Source: Pseudobdellovibrio sp. (GTDB lineage: Bacteria > Bdellovibrionota > Bdellovibrionia > Bdellovibrionales > Bdellovibrionaceae). From it: a stretch of 52,767 nt of DNA. The position numbers were made by a program, and so were the translations under genes. Location of the stretch: contig JAMPXC010000022.1 of the NCBI GenBank assembly GCA_023701385.1, forward strand, positions 1 through 52,767, read 5' to 3'. Below, piece by piece: positions 26,202-36,577 of this stretch. The notes below the pieces were generated by a model, which searched no databases, was not told where the DNA came from, and saw only the letters and a list, made by a program, of their open reading frames with translations. Each line of letters starts with the position of its first letter. Position 1 is the first letter of the stretch.

Positions 26202-27266
26202 ATGGCAGGAACTAACAGCCTCGAAATTGAAATTCACAATTACTTTCAAGAAGGCACCTCGACCGAGTATGTCAGCCGCGAACTAGTCGCAAAATACGAA
26301 AAAATGGAAGTCCTAAGCCCTTCAGAGATTGAAGGGCTTTCGCATTTTTTAATTACCTGCGGACGCTTTGATCTATTAAAAAAACTTTACGTCAAATGTG
26401 TTCAGCGCGGAAAAATCGGTTTATTTCCCGTAGGCTTTTTAATCGAAGCTTTATCAAAACAACATAAACCAGTAACCGATCGCGCGATGAATGTCTGTGA
26501 AGAGATCATCGAAAAACAACCTTTTGAATCCACAGCTTTACAACAACCTTATGTAAAATCTTTCTCAGTGCAAGTTGCTAAAGAACTTAAAGAGATTCAA
26601 AAAAATTACACCGAAGAACGCTTACGCCAAAAAACGCGTTTGATTGAACAACTTAATCACTACCGTACGGCGCAATTACAAGAACAAGAAGAAGCGGTTC
26701 TTCAGCAGTTAACTAAACTTTACCCGCAAGATTTAGAAATCGGATTATTAAAACAAGCCCACCTTGAGAAAAAAGCCGATGATATCTTAGAGCGAGTTAT
26801 TTCAAAACGTGTTATCGCAAAACCAAAAACAAGTATTGATAAAGCCAATACCAGTGAAGAGTTTTTAAAAGACATGCACGATAACATTTTAAAAATCGCG
26901 GCTGACTTATCAGTAAACCAACCTGATCAGCTTTACAATTTAGCGATCTTAGCTTTTCAATTTGAACTTTTCGAAGCCTGCCTAAAAGTTTTAGAAAAAG
27001 CTCCAGAAACATCTGCCAGAGATTGGCTGCGTGCTGAAGCTTTGCTTGAAGCCGGCAAATACTTAGAACTTATTCACTTGGTTGAATATTTAGAAGGCAA
27101 AGAAACTCATAGCACTGAAACTCCGTTTGGAGCTACGTACTTAAAAGCAATTGCTTATCACGGTCTTGGTAAAAAAGACTTAGCCATTCGTTTAATGGAA
27201 AGTATTCTACAAATTGTTCCGTATTACCGTTCTGCAGAAGCCCTACTTGTGGAGTGGAAATCGTGA
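26202..27266 (+). CDS. Helical repeat protein upstream of tamB
   Basis: A 354-residue soluble, mainly helical protein, charged and rich in Gln/Glu. A coiled-coil-like stretch (IEQLNHYRTAQLQEQEEAVL) lies at about 148-167. TPR-like pairs come late (YNLAILAFQFELFEACLKVLE; AIAYHGLGKKDLAIRLMESI). I do not recognise the family. It begins 12 bp after efp, and its stop overlaps the tamB start in GTGA. That suggests a partner or accessory of the TamB/Omp85 system, which is inference from position. Confidence 0.82.
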   Translation: MAGTNSLEIEIHNYFQEGTSTEYVSRELVAKYEKMEVLSPSEIEGLSHFLITCGRFDLLKKLYVKCVQRGKIGLFPVGFLIEALSKQHKPVTDRAMNVCEEIIEKQPFESTALQQPYVKSFSVQVAKELKEIQKNYTEERLRQKTRLIEQLNHYRTAQLQEQEEAVLQQLTKLYPQDLEIGLLKQAHLEKKADDILERVISKRVIAKPKTSIDKANTSEEFLKDMHDNILKIAADLSVNQPDQLYNLAILAFQFELFEACLKVLEKAPETSARDWLRAEALLEAGKYLELIHLVEYLEGKETHSTETPFGATYLKAIAYHGLGKKDLAIRLMESILQIVPYYRSAEALLVEWKS

Positions 27267-30200
27267 AGAAATCCACCAAGGTTAGCCTGGCTTTAACGCC
27301 AGCTATTTCATTAATTCTTTTAGGTATTTTATGGGTGACCACGATTAAACCGTGGGTTTTAAAAACCGCTAAAGACCAAATTCCTAAAGTAAATGAAATG
27401 CAGGACATGGTTCACATTGATGTGGGTCATATTGATTTTTCGTTAATTAAACTTCAGGCCTACGCTCATGATGTCAGTGTTACTTTAAACAAAGATGTAA
27501 GCAACACCGTGACTGTTCCGCGCGTGCGCGTGCAGATTGATCCGTTCAACTTATTAATCGGCCAATTAAATGTCTCGTACCTTCGTTTTGATGATACCAA
27601 AATTAATTTAAACGAAACGATTTTAAATTTAACACCTAAAAGTGATAACAAAGAAATTGATTTAGCGCCGCTGTTTAAATGGTTACCAAAAATTCCTTTA
27701 GAAAAAATCGTAATTAACGACACGCTATTGATGTTTGATATTCAAAGCCAAAAAGCAAAGCTTAGATCACATATCAATCTTTTAACTGTGGCTAATCATA
27801 AAAAAAGCCTAGTGGCCTCAATCACTGATTCAGAGTATGAACTGATTACTAAAAATATTTCAAAAATCACAGGAGCCTCGGTTCGCGTTGGTGGTCAGGC
27901 TGAATTGTTTGAAAACAAGCTTGAAATTTACAAACTCACGACCCGGGTTGAAAATTCAGCGGTAACAACAACTGGTGTTTTAAATAATTTTAAATACGCG
28001 CTGATCAAACCTGAATTTAGCGTTAAAACTAACGGTTCACTGATTTTCGAAAACTTAAAACCATTTTACTACTTCTTTGATGTTTCAAACAGACGCTTAC
28101 CGCAGATCTTAGGTCAGCTTAAATTTACGGGCGAAGTTAAAGGAGTAGGCTTTACACAAAACTCTGGCAGCGTTTCATTACAAACAGAAAACTTACAGTT
28201 TGATTTTATTAAGTCCGGTAATGCGAATATTAAAATGAACTTAAAAAATAACTCGGTGGCCTTTGACCAAATTCAGTTAAACCACCCATCTGGCGTTGCC
28301 AACCTTTCTGGCTTTGAGTTTGCCCAAGAAAAGCCTTACAAATTTAAAAGTAAGGTTCAAGTTAGCCAATTTAATTTACAAAAACTTTTTGCTTCATTAG
28401 AGCAAAAAAATATTCCGGCAGATCTTGATGCTTCGGTTCTTGGCAACTGTAACGGTCAATTTTTACCACTTGAAGTTCACTGTGATTCAAAGATTATTGC
28501 TGAAAATGTCTGGGTTAAATCAGATTTTAAAAACAAAAACTATATTGTTCAGGTTAAAAAAGCCCTTTTAAACGCTAAAGTTAACCTAGACACAAAAAGT
28601 GTTACATTCGATACGCAAGCCAAACTTAATACATCTGACTTTACTGGATCTGGTAAAATCGATTTTGAAAACGGCTTTGATATGAAGTTTAAATCAAATG
28701 GTTTTGAATTAAGTCATATTGATAATCTGGCCAATTTAAACCTGAAAGGTTTAATCACAGGTGAGCTTTCAACCAACGGAACTTCTCAATGGGGCGTGAT
28801 CAACGCTAAACTTAACGGTAAAAACTTTGAGATCGATAAGTTTCACTTAGGCAACATCACAGCTGATTTAAGCTATAAAGACGGCGAAATGTTTTTAAAA
28901 AACATTGGCGGCGAAATGGAGCAAAGTTTATATAGCGGAGACCTAGCTTTAAACTTTAAGAATTCAAGCCTTAAAGGCGAAGTTAGACTTCCACGGCTTT
29001 ACGGCAAGAGTGTTATTTCAATCTTAAAAGATCGTTTCTACTTACCATTTACTTTAACGGGCTTAGGCAAAGGTGAAATGACTTTTTCTGGGCCCTTTGA
29101 TTTCTGGAAAATGAAATATCACTTAAATGCCGAATTAAGCCGTGGCGCTATTGCTGATGAATCATTTAACCAATTAACTGCAAATCTTATAGCTAACGGC
29201 GATAAAATTAATTTTGACCGCGTGATTTTAACGAAACCTTCTGGCCAAGTTGTGGTTGGTGGCCATATCAATACACAAAACTCAGAGCCTCGCTTCAATT
29301 TAGATATTAATTCACAAAATTTACGCGTTGAAGAAGTCGATCACTTTATCAGCCTTTTACCTAAATCAACGGGCTTATTAACAGTAACGGGAAAAGTCGT
29401 AGATACGATTGATAAAGTTCAAGTGCAAGGCCAAGCCTCACTTCGCGATTTTACGATCGAAGGACAATCGCTTTTATCAAGCCAAGGTGATTTTATCATT
29501 AACCGAAATTTTTTAAGCTTTAACGGTCAAGTGTTTGGCCGCCAGGCGCAAGCAGCTGTGCAAATTCCGTTTAACGATAAGCATGAGTTTTTATTTAAAG
29601 CGCAGTTACGTGATTTAAACCCACTTAATTTCTTACCTCTTATTAACATTCCGCCGCCAGCTGTGGATACAACAGCCTTACTTACAGCCGAAGTTGATTT
29701 ACGAGCGCCACAAATGGATCTTTCTAAACTTAAAGGTTCGGTTAAGTTAAATAACTTTTTACTGGCTAGAAGTAATCAAACTTTAAAATTACAAAAACCA
29801 AGCGAGATCACTTTTAATTCGGGTTTAAAATCGCTTTCACCGATCAGTTTACGCGGTGCCGATCAAAGCCTTGATATCACCCAACACGGCCAAGTGCTTA
29901 ACTTTAACGGTAAATTATTAGCCCGCCCGTTTCAGTTTTTAGTACCGGCTTTAGAAAATCTAAATGGCGTAATTGAATTTGATTTCGGCGTTAATTTAAA
30001 TGCGAATAAATTGTCTTTAGCCGGTGATGGATCAATTAAAAATGGTCTTGCGCAGTTAAAAGGTTTTCCGTACCCGATTAAAGAAATCAATGCGATATTA
30101 GATTTTTCGCAGAGCAAACTCATCATTTCAAGTGTGTATGCCCAGCTAAACCAATCACCTGTGACAGGTTCTGGTTATGTGAACTTTTTAGGTTCGAAAA

Positions 30201-31246
30201 ATATCGATGTCAATATTCAGGCTGAAAGCACACACGTTGATTTAGAGTTCCCGCCGCAAATGCAGACCTCGGGCCAAGTTAAAGTTAAAATCTCGGGCCA
30301 ATGGATGCCGTACACGCTGAAGATTGATTACAACATCGATCAGGGCTTAGTCACAAAAGAATTTACCGGTGGCGCTGATGATATGAAGTTAACGCTGGCT
30401 CCGAGCCGTTACCTTCCACCTCAGCAATTAAACCAACAAAGCCCAACCCTGTTACTTGATGTAAATCCAAAATTTCCTAAAGGGATTATTATTAAAAATT
30501 CAATTCTTGAAGGAACAGCGACTGGAGAATTACGTATTACTGGTTCTCCGGAAATCCCTATTATCACAGGCCGCGTGGATATCGTGCCAGGTTCAAAACT
30601 ATTCTTTAAAGATAAACCTTTTGATATTCAAACAGGTTTTGTAATTTTTAACCCCGGCGACCAAAAATCGGCCGATATTAATCCTGAAATTTTTATGAAC
30701 GCAAGTTCGCGTGTCAGTGATTATGATATTAACTTATTAATTTCAGGGCAGGCCAAAGCACTGGCGATTAAACCAACATCACAACCACCGTTAAGTGAAA
30801 ATGATATTTTCTCATTATTAGCCTTAGGTTTTACGTCTTCAAATCAAGACCAAAACTTAACCTCAGATACGCAGCAGAAACAAACCGGTATCGAGGTTCT
30901 TGCGACAATTACGAACCAGTCTAAATTTAATAAGCAGATTCAAGAAAAGCTGGGTTTAAACGTGCAAATTGCACCTTCTGTGGATTCAACGAAAAATATC
31001 GCTGTTCCTAAAGTTGTTGTAAGTAAAAAGCTAAGCAAAAAAGTGAACGCTTCCTACTCTAGACCGTTGACTGGATCGCAACAAAGTAATGAAGTAAAAC
31101 TTCAATGGCTGTTTCATCCGGATTATTCGCTGAACTTGAACTATCAAAATCAGACGGATACGAACGAAACAGGCATTATTCAAAATAATGAAAACGATAC
31201 AGGTAACTACGGGATTGATCTTGAGTACAAAAAGGAATTTAAATGA
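27263..31246 (+). CDS. tamB: TamB-family (DUF490) translocation and assembly protein
   Basis: A very long protein (about 1327 residues) with one N-terminal membrane anchor (VSLALTPAISLILLGILWV) followed by repetitive beta strands that should form the hydrophobic groove bridging the inner and outer membranes. The C-terminal DUF490 region is clear: PIITGRVDIVPGSKLFFK, FVIFNPGD, and PPLSENDIFSLLALGFTS near 1175. TamB-like proteins support autotransporter assembly and phospholipid transport. I choose the GTG at 27263: GGAG lies 9 bp upstream and the start overlaps the previous stop (GTGA), while a GTG at 27254 abuts that GGAG. The stop overlaps the Omp85 gene start (ATGA). Confidence 0.94.
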   Translation: MKKSTKVSLALTPAISLILLGILWVTTIKPWVLKTAKDQIPKVNEMQDMVHIDVGHIDFSLIKLQAYAHDVSVTLNKDVSNTVTVPRVRVQIDPFNLLIGQLNVSYLRFDDTKINLNETILNLTPKSDNKEIDLAPLFKWLPKIPLEKIVINDTLLMFDIQSQKAKLRSHINLLTVANHKKSLVASITDSEYELITKNISKITGASVRVGGQAELFENKLEIYKLTTRVENSAVTTTGVLNNFKYALIKPEFSVKTNGSLIFENLKPFYYFFDVSNRRLPQILGQLKFTGEVKGVGFTQNSGSVSLQTENLQFDFIKSGNANIKMNLKNNSVAFDQIQLNHPSGVANLSGFEFAQEKPYKFKSKVQVSQFNLQKLFASLEQKNIPADLDASVLGNCNGQFLPLEVHCDSKIIAENVWVKSDFKNKNYIVQVKKALLNAKVNLDTKSVTFDTQAKLNTSDFTGSGKIDFENGFDMKFKSNGFELSHIDNLANLNLKGLITGELSTNGTSQWGVINAKLNGKNFEIDKFHLGNITADLSYKDGEMFLKNIGGEMEQSLYSGDLALNFKNSSLKGEVRLPRLYGKSVISILKDRFYLPFTLTGLGKGEMTFSGPFDFWKMKYHLNAELSRGAIADESFNQLTANLIANGDKINFDRVILTKPSGQVVVGGHINTQNSEPRFNLDINSQNLRVEEVDHFISLLPKSTGLLTVTGKVVDTIDKVQVQGQASLRDFTIEGQSLLSSQGDFIINRNFLSFNGQVFGRQAQAAVQIPFNDKHEFLFKAQLRDLNPLNFLPLINIPPPAVDTTALLTAEVDLRAPQMDLSKLKGSVKLNNFLLARSNQTLKLQKPSEITFNSGLKSLSPISLRGADQSLDITQHGQVLNFNGKLLARPFQFLVPALENLNGVIEFDFGVNLNANKLSLAGDGSIKNGLAQLKGFPYPIKEINAILDFSQSKLIISSVYAQLNQSPVTGSGYVNFLGSKNIDVNIQAESTHVDLEFPPQMQTSGQVKVKISGQWMPYTLKIDYNIDQGLVTKEFTGGADDMKLTLAPSRYLPPQQLNQQSPTLLLDVNPKFPKGIIIKNSILEGTATGELRITGSPEIPIITGRVDIVPGSKLFFKDKPFDIQTGFVIFNPGDQKSADINPEIFMNASSRVSDYDINLLISGQAKALAIKPTSQPPLSENDIFSLLALGFTSSNQDQNLTSDTQQKQTGIEVLATITNQSKFNKQIQEKLGLNVQIAPSVDSTKNIAVPKVVVSKKLSKKVNASYSRPLTGSQQSNEVKLQWLFHPDYSLNLNYQNQTDTNETGIIQNNENDTGNYGIDLEYKKEFK

Positions 31247-34068
31247 TGCCAATAGTGAAAGTTAAAAGCTTACTATGCTCTTTATTATTCTTTGCTATCG
31301 TAAGACCTGCTTTTGCGCAGACGTATCCGGCATTCAATCTTAAAGATTGGCCACCAGATATTATTACGCCTTTAACGAAAAAATACCCCGCACTATTACA
31401 AAAATCATTTACCCAAGAAGATCTTTCACAGCTCTTAAAAGACATTCATAGTGAACTTAATTTTAACCAGCTTAAAGTTGTCGAAAAAGACGGCGAACTC
31501 TTCTTAGTGGGGACATTAAGTTCTAAAGTTGAAACGATTAAATTTACCGGACTTGAAGAAATCGACGAAGAAGATGCTTTAGAAATTTTAGCGGTTAATT
31601 TTTCTGAAGCTCAGGATGAAAATAAAGTCGCCGCCGGCGTAGAACGTTTGACAAATTATTTTAGAAATTTCGGCTACCGTAAAGCCCGTATCACATCACG
31701 TATTGTAAATAAGGGTACAACAGCCCGCGATCTGATAATTGATTTAAACTTAGGTAAAATCACAGAAATTCACGCTATTAAAATCGAAGGTTTACCAAAA
31801 GCAGAAACCTTAGGCATAGAACGTGACTTTAGCTGGAACGGAAAAGGTAAAATTTTATCTGACGAAAATTTAAAAACCGTAAGCCGCTCTCTTAGAAAGT
31901 CTCTAAATGCCCACGGTTATTATTTAGTCAACATTCCGTCACCTTCAATTGCATTCAGCGCCGACGAACAAAAGGCCAGTTTGAATTTTAAACTTACCCC
32001 GCAGCCAAAATATAAAATTGAGCTGACAGGCCAACAGTACCAAAGAAAAGATGCCACCGAACTTTCTATGACTAAGCCGGTTTTATTAAATGAAGTTTTA
32101 AAGCTGGATGAATATGTTGCCAGCGAACCGAATTTTGGCTCTGACTTGGCCGAAAAAATTCGTCTGTACTATTTATCAGAAGGTTTTGCCCATTGCGAAG
32201 TTCCCTATTACGAACGAAAAGAAGGCCATATCACTGTTCTTACTTTAAATATTAGCGAAGGCCCGCTGGTTAAAATTGACCGTATCGCTGTGACTGGTAA
32301 TATTTCCCGCCCTGAAAAATTTTACGTCGAAACATTCAAAGATCTTTCTTCGGCTAAAACCAAAAAAAATGTTCTTATTCAGGCTGATATAGAACAGGCT
32401 GCTAAAAATTTAATTACTTACTTGCAAAACGAAGGTTATGTAAACGCTAAACTTTCGCGTATTCAAGTGGGTACTGAAAACAGACGTTCAAATAAAGCTC
32501 TAGTTGCTTTACAAATCGAAGAAGGCCCGCAGGCTACTATCGATAAAATTACAGTGACCGGAAATCGTTTTTTCTCGACTGAAAAAATCAATGAAGTTTT
32601 AGGTTTAAAACCAGGACAAAGATTAAGCCTCGTTGAACTTGAAACAGCCATTAATAACTTAAAAACATTTTACGCTGATAATGGTTTTATTGAATCTAAA
32701 CTTTTATCAGAAAATAAAGATTTAATTCAGTATTCAGACAGCTTAACTGAAGCTTCAATTAAAATTGAAATCTTCGAAGGACCGCAGATCCGTGTGGGTT
32801 CGATTTTAATTGAAGGCAATGATATGACCCACGCAAAACTCATTTTAACAGAGTTAGATTTTAAAGTGGGCGAATTATTAACTCCGGGTAAGTTAGATGA
32901 ATCAACAACCCGTTTACAACGTACGGGACACTTTTCAACGATTGAAATTTACACTCTTGAAGCCAACACTGACGTCAAAGAACGTACCGTTGTGGTGCGT
33001 GTGAACGAACGTAAACCCGGCGTATTTACGGCCGGTGTGGGTTTTACGAATGAAAATAATGTAACAGCTCACGGATTCATGGGTATCGCCTATCGTAATC
33101 TTGGTGGCTGGGGCCGCGGGGTTTCTTTACGTGGTGAGGTTAAATATAATCCGTCTGTTATTAAATTTGCCGAATACAAAGCGACTGCCGGATATCTTGA
33201 GCCTTATTTATTTGATACACGTTTACGCTTTCGCTTTAACTACACCACAGCCCGTGATGTGTCAGATTTAAGTATCAGAAAAGTAACAATCACTAACCAA
33301 ACGGTGTGGTCTTTAGAACAAGATTTCACATCACACTTAACAGGAATTTACGAGCTTCTAAATATCTCAAATTACGTCGATGAAGGGATCACCCGCCAAG
33401 ACGAAATTGATAATGGTTATTCGCGTGAAGACTTAGTGATTTCAACGACAGGCCCTACGATTGATCTTGATTACCGCGATAATATTTTAAATCCGACCGA
33501 TGGGCACTGGACGCGCTTAACTTTAGAATATTCAGCCGATGCGATCGGAAATCACAACGTTGATGATTTCTACCGCGCCACTGGGCAATTCACTTTGTAT
33601 TCACCGATCTGGGAAGAACAAGGTTTAGTGTGGGTTAACTCGTATCGTGCGGGATATGTTAAAACTCTAGGCAACTATGAATTTGGTGTTCCATTTGATA
33701 AAAAAGGTTTCATTTTAGGAGGACGCTCGACAATTCGTGGTTTTGAATCGAGCGAGTTTTTCCCAACAACGAACAAACAGCTTCCAGCGAGCTATAAATT
33801 AGACAATTATTCAGTTTTCCAATTGATCAAATCTGAGTTCCGATTTCCACTTTTTGGCTCTGAAAATCTAATGGGAGCTGTATTTTACGATGGCGGCGAA
33901 GTGATCGTGGATCATATTTCATTCGATGACCGCTACCGCGATGCTGCAGGAGTAGGCTTACGCTACAATACTCCGGTCGGTCCGCTTAATTTAGAATATG
34001 CCCGAAAGCTCGACAGAAAGAGCTACGAGTCAGAAGGGGCTTTTCATTTGTCAGTAGGCGTCTTCTAA
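31243..34068 (+). CDS. tamA: Omp85-family outer-membrane protein (TamA/BamA-like) with six POTRA-like repeats
   Basis: 941 residues. A signal peptide ends at RPAFAQ (about residue 27). Six successive POTRA-like units can be read, beginning near residues 86, 168, 252, 340, 430 and 515; several carry the VTGN or IEGN turn and end in an EG or ER motif. A 16-strand barrel region follows from about 595: VGFTNENNVTAHGFMGIAYR, the loop-6 motif GGRSTIRGFES, and a C-terminal YNTPVGPLNLEYARKL. E. coli TamA has three POTRAs and BamA five. The adjacent, overlapping tamB favours a TamA-type role; BamA cannot be ruled out by sequence alone. Confidence 0.92.
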   Translation: MMPIVKVKSLLCSLLFFAIVRPAFAQTYPAFNLKDWPPDIITPLTKKYPALLQKSFTQEDLSQLLKDIHSELNFNQLKVVEKDGELFLVGTLSSKVETIKFTGLEEIDEEDALEILAVNFSEAQDENKVAAGVERLTNYFRNFGYRKARITSRIVNKGTTARDLIIDLNLGKITEIHAIKIEGLPKAETLGIERDFSWNGKGKILSDENLKTVSRSLRKSLNAHGYYLVNIPSPSIAFSADEQKASLNFKLTPQPKYKIELTGQQYQRKDATELSMTKPVLLNEVLKLDEYVASEPNFGSDLAEKIRLYYLSEGFAHCEVPYYERKEGHITVLTLNISEGPLVKIDRIAVTGNISRPEKFYVETFKDLSSAKTKKNVLIQADIEQAAKNLITYLQNEGYVNAKLSRIQVGTENRRSNKALVALQIEEGPQATIDKITVTGNRFFSTEKINEVLGLKPGQRLSLVELETAINNLKTFYADNGFIESKLLSENKDLIQYSDSLTEASIKIEIFEGPQIRVGSILIEGNDMTHAKLILTELDFKVGELLTPGKLDESTTRLQRTGHFSTIEIYTLEANTDVKERTVVVRVNERKPGVFTAGVGFTNENNVTAHGFMGIAYRNLGGWGRGVSLRGEVKYNPSVIKFAEYKATAGYLEPYLFDTRLRFRFNYTTARDVSDLSIRKVTITNQTVWSLEQDFTSHLTGIYELLNISNYVDEGITRQDEIDNGYSREDLVISTTGPTIDLDYRDNILNPTDGHWTRLTLEYSADAIGNHNVDDFYRATGQFTLYSPIWEEQGLVWVNSYRAGYVKTLGNYEFGVPFDKKGFILGGRSTIRGFESSEFFPTTNKQLPASYKLDNYSVFQLIKSEFRFPLFGSENLMGAVFYDGGEVIVDHISFDDRYRDAAGVGLRYNTPVGPLNLEYARKLDRKSYESEGAFHLSVGVF

Positions 34069-34076
34069 GTTACGTT
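34048..34076 (+). promoter_or_regulatory. prpD: Possible prpDBC promoter
   Basis: TTGTCA (34048-34053), a 17-bp spacer, then TACGTT (34071-34076). The -10 element is poor and the -35 lies inside the end of the preceding gene. A weak candidate only. Confidence 0.3.
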
Positions 34077-34080
34077 TTCA

Positions 34081-34117
34081 GGGTTGTTTAACAATGAAAA
34101 GTAACAGGAGACAACCC
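34081..34117 (+). promoter_or_regulatory. prpD: Leader hairpin enclosing the prpD ribosome binding site
   Basis: GGGTTGT (34081-34087) is complementary to ACAACCC (34111-34117). The AGGAG ribosome site (34106-34110) is in the loop directly beside the right arm, and the ATG follows 2 bp later. Pairing could limit ribosome access. Confidence 0.4.
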
Positions 34118-34119
34118 CT

Positions 34120-35628
34120 ATGCGTCAACACACTGTACGTGTTTACCCGTCTAAAGAAAAAATCGAACGCCGCGACCAACTGGCTTGGAAAATGGCGGAA
34201 ATCTGCACTGATAACGCTCCCATCAAAGAAGATGTTGTCGACATGGTTATTAATCGTATTATCGACAACGCTTCAGTTGCGATCGCTTCTGCTAACCGTC
34301 ACCCGGTAGCTTCAGCTCGTGCAATGGCTTTAGCTCACCCACGCGCTGGTGGTGCTACTGTATTCGGTATGCCGAATGACCAAAAATTTTCTTGTGAATG
34401 GGCTGCCTGGGCTAACGGAACTGCGGTTCGTGAATTAGATTACCATGATACTTTCTTAGCGGCTGATTACTCTCACCCTGGTGATAACATTCCACCAATC
34501 TTAGCGGTAGCTCAACAAACTGGTAAAAACGGTAAAGAGTTATTAAAAGCGATCGTTGCTGGTTACGAATTACACGTAGACTTAGTAAAAGGTATTTGTT
34601 TACACAAACATAAAAAAGATCATATTGCTCACTTATGCCCGGCTTCTGCTGGTGGTATCGGTACACTTCTTGGTCTTCCGACAGAAACTGTGTTCCAGGC
34701 TATCCAACAAGCGGTTCACGTTTCTTTCAACACTCGTCAATCTCGTAAAGGCGAAATCTCTTCTTGGAAAGCTTATGCTCCTGCTCACGCTGGTAAATTA
34801 GCTATCGAAGCCGTTGACCGTTGTATGAGAGGCGAAGGCGCTCCATCTCCGATTTACGAAGGGGAAGATTCAGTTATCGCTTACATGTTAGATGGTAAAG
34901 ACGGTAAATACGTTGTTCCACTTCCAGAAGTTGGCGAAGAAAAACGCGCGATCTTAGAAACATACACTAAAGAGCACTCGGCTGAATACCAATCACAAGC
35001 TCTAATCGATTTAGCAGCTCGTATGAAATCAAAAGTTTCTAACTTTGATGATGTTAAATCTATCGTGATCCACACATCTCACCACACTCACTACGTGATC
35101 GGCACTGGCGCCAACGATCCACAAAAAATGGATCCTAAAGCTTCTCGTGAAACTCTAGATCACTCGATCATGTACATCTTCGCTGTAGCTTTACAAGATG
35201 GTACTTGGCACCATGTTGACTCTTACACTCCAGAGCGTGCTCAGCGTGCTGACACTGTTCGTTTATGGCACAAAATTTCTACGTTAGAAGATCCTAAATG
35301 GACTGCTGCTTACCACGACACTGACCCGAACAAAAAAATGTTCGGTGGTAAAGTAGAAATCACAATGAACGATGGTACAAAAATCGTTGATGAATTAGGT
35401 GTTGCAAATGCCCACCCAGCGGGTGCTAAACCATTCAAACGTGCGGACTACATCCGTAAGTTTGATACATTAACTTCTGATATCATCACTAAAGAAGAAC
35501 GTAACCGTTTCATCTCTTTATGTGAGCGCTTACCAGAGTTAACGGCGGCTGAAGTTCAACAGTTAAACGTACAAATTCCAATCGACAAAATGATCAACAA
35601 CAAACGCGACCAAAAAGGTATTTTCTAA
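34120..35628 (+). CDS. prpD: 2-Methylcitrate dehydratase (MmgE/PrpD family)
   Basis: Dehydrates 2-methylcitrate to 2-methyl-cis-aconitate in propionate breakdown. The 502 residues match PrpD throughout: [44 protein letters not shown] near 105-136, [29 protein letters not shown] and [18 protein letters not shown] precedes the ATG. It is first of prpD-prpB-prpC, with 10 bp and 30 bp gaps. Codon use is strikingly uniform, as in highly expressed genes of this window. No separate PrpF/AcnD or PrpE gene is present. Confidence 0.96.
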   Translation: MRQHTVRVYPSKEKIERRDQLAWKMAEICTDNAPIKEDVVDMVINRIIDNASVAIASANRHPVASARAMALAHPRAGGATVFGMPNDQKFSCEWAAWANGTAVRELDYHDTFLAADYSHPGDNIPPILAVAQQTGKNGKELLKAIVAGYELHVDLVKGICLHKHKKDHIAHLCPASAGGIGTLLGLPTETVFQAIQQAVHVSFNTRQSRKGEISSWKAYAPAHAGKLAIEAVDRCMRGEGAPSPIYEGEDSVIAYMLDGKDGKYVVPLPEVGEEKRAILETYTKEHSAEYQSQALIDLAARMKSKVSNFDDVKSIVIHTSHHTHYVIGTGANDPQKMDPKASRETLDHSIMYIFAVALQDGTWHHVDSYTPERAQRADTVRLWHKISTLEDPKWTAAYHDTDPNKKMFGGKVEITMNDGTKIVDELGVANAHPAGAKPFKRADYIRKFDTLTSDIITKEERNRFISLCERLPELTAAEVQQLNVQIPIDKMINNKRDQKGIF

Positions 35629-35638
35629 GGATTAAGTT

Positions 35639-36547
35639 ATGATGTTTCCTACTCTTACAGCGGCAGAAAAAAGAAAAAATTTTCGTGAACAATTAAAATC
35701 TGGGAAGTTATTGCAATTTCCCGGGTCGTTTTCTCCGCTGGTGAGTATGATGATCGAACAAAAGGGTTTTGACGGTGTTTACATCTCAGGATCTGTTTTA
35801 TCAAATGACTTAGGTTACCCAGACATCGGGCTTACAACTTTAACTGAAGTTGCAGCTCGTGGTCGTCAAATCGCCCGCACAACTAAGTTACCGGCTATCA
35901 TTGATGCTGATACAGGTTGGGGCGAACCAATGAATGTGACTCGCACGATTCAAGAATTTATTGAAATGGGTCTTGCGGGTTGCCATCTTGAAGATCAAGA
36001 AAACCCAAAACGCTGTGGCCACTTAGACAACAAATCTGTTGTTGAGGCTCCGCAAATGATTAAAAAAATCAAAGCTGCCGTTAACGGTAAAAAATTAGAC
36101 CCGAATTTTTTAATTATCGCACGTACTGATTCACGCGCTTCAGAAGGTTTAGATAAAGCTATCGACCGTGCTAAAGCTTACGTTGATGCCGGTGCTGAGA
36201 TGATTTTTCCAGAAGCTATGCAGAACGAAAAAGAATTCGAAGCGATGAGAAAAGCGATCAGCGTTCCGCTATTAGCGAACATGACTGAATTCGGTAAAGG
36301 TAAATTATATACTAAAACTGAATTAGAAAACTTAGGTTACAACTTAGTGATCTACCCGGTGACGACTTTACGTTTAGCTATGGGTAACACTGAAAAAGGC
36401 TTAGATATTATTAAATCTACAGGCTCTCAAGAACAAGCCGTACCTTTAATGCAAACTCGTCAGCAATTGTATGATCTTACAAACTACGAAGCATACAACT
36501 CGTTTGACCAATCTATTTTTAATTTTAAATTAAATAACAACCAATAA
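35639..36547 (+). CDS. prpB: 2-Methylisocitrate lyase
   Basis: Splits 2-methylisocitrate into pyruvate and succinate. The 302-residue length is right for PrpB of the isocitrate lyase/PEP mutase superfamily. The Mg-binding DADTGWGEP and the catalytic loop signature EDQENPKRCGHLDNK (KRCGH motif) are present, as is IIARTDSRASEGLDKAIDRA. It is the second gene of the methylcitrate operon. Other superfamily members (oxaloacetate decarboxylase, PEP mutase) lack the KRCGH loop. Confidence 0.97.
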   Translation: MMFPTLTAAEKRKNFREQLKSGKLLQFPGSFSPLVSMMIEQKGFDGVYISGSVLSNDLGYPDIGLTTLTEVAARGRQIARTTKLPAIIDADTGWGEPMNVTRTIQEFIEMGLAGCHLEDQENPKRCGHLDNKSVVEAPQMIKKIKAAVNGKKLDPNFLIIARTDSRASEGLDKAIDRAKAYVDAGAEMIFPEAMQNEKEFEAMRKAISVPLLANMTEFGKGKLYTKTELENLGYNLVIYPVTTLRLAMGNTEKGLDIIKSTGSQEQAVPLMQTRQQLYDLTNYEAYNSFDQSIFNFKLNNNQ

Positions 36548-36577
36548 TAAAAAGAATAAGAAGAGAAAGAGGAAATC

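Noticed and set aside
27254-27262. tamB start at GTG 27254
   Set aside because: It directly abuts the GGAG site; the GTG at 27263 has proper spacing and the GTGA overlap.
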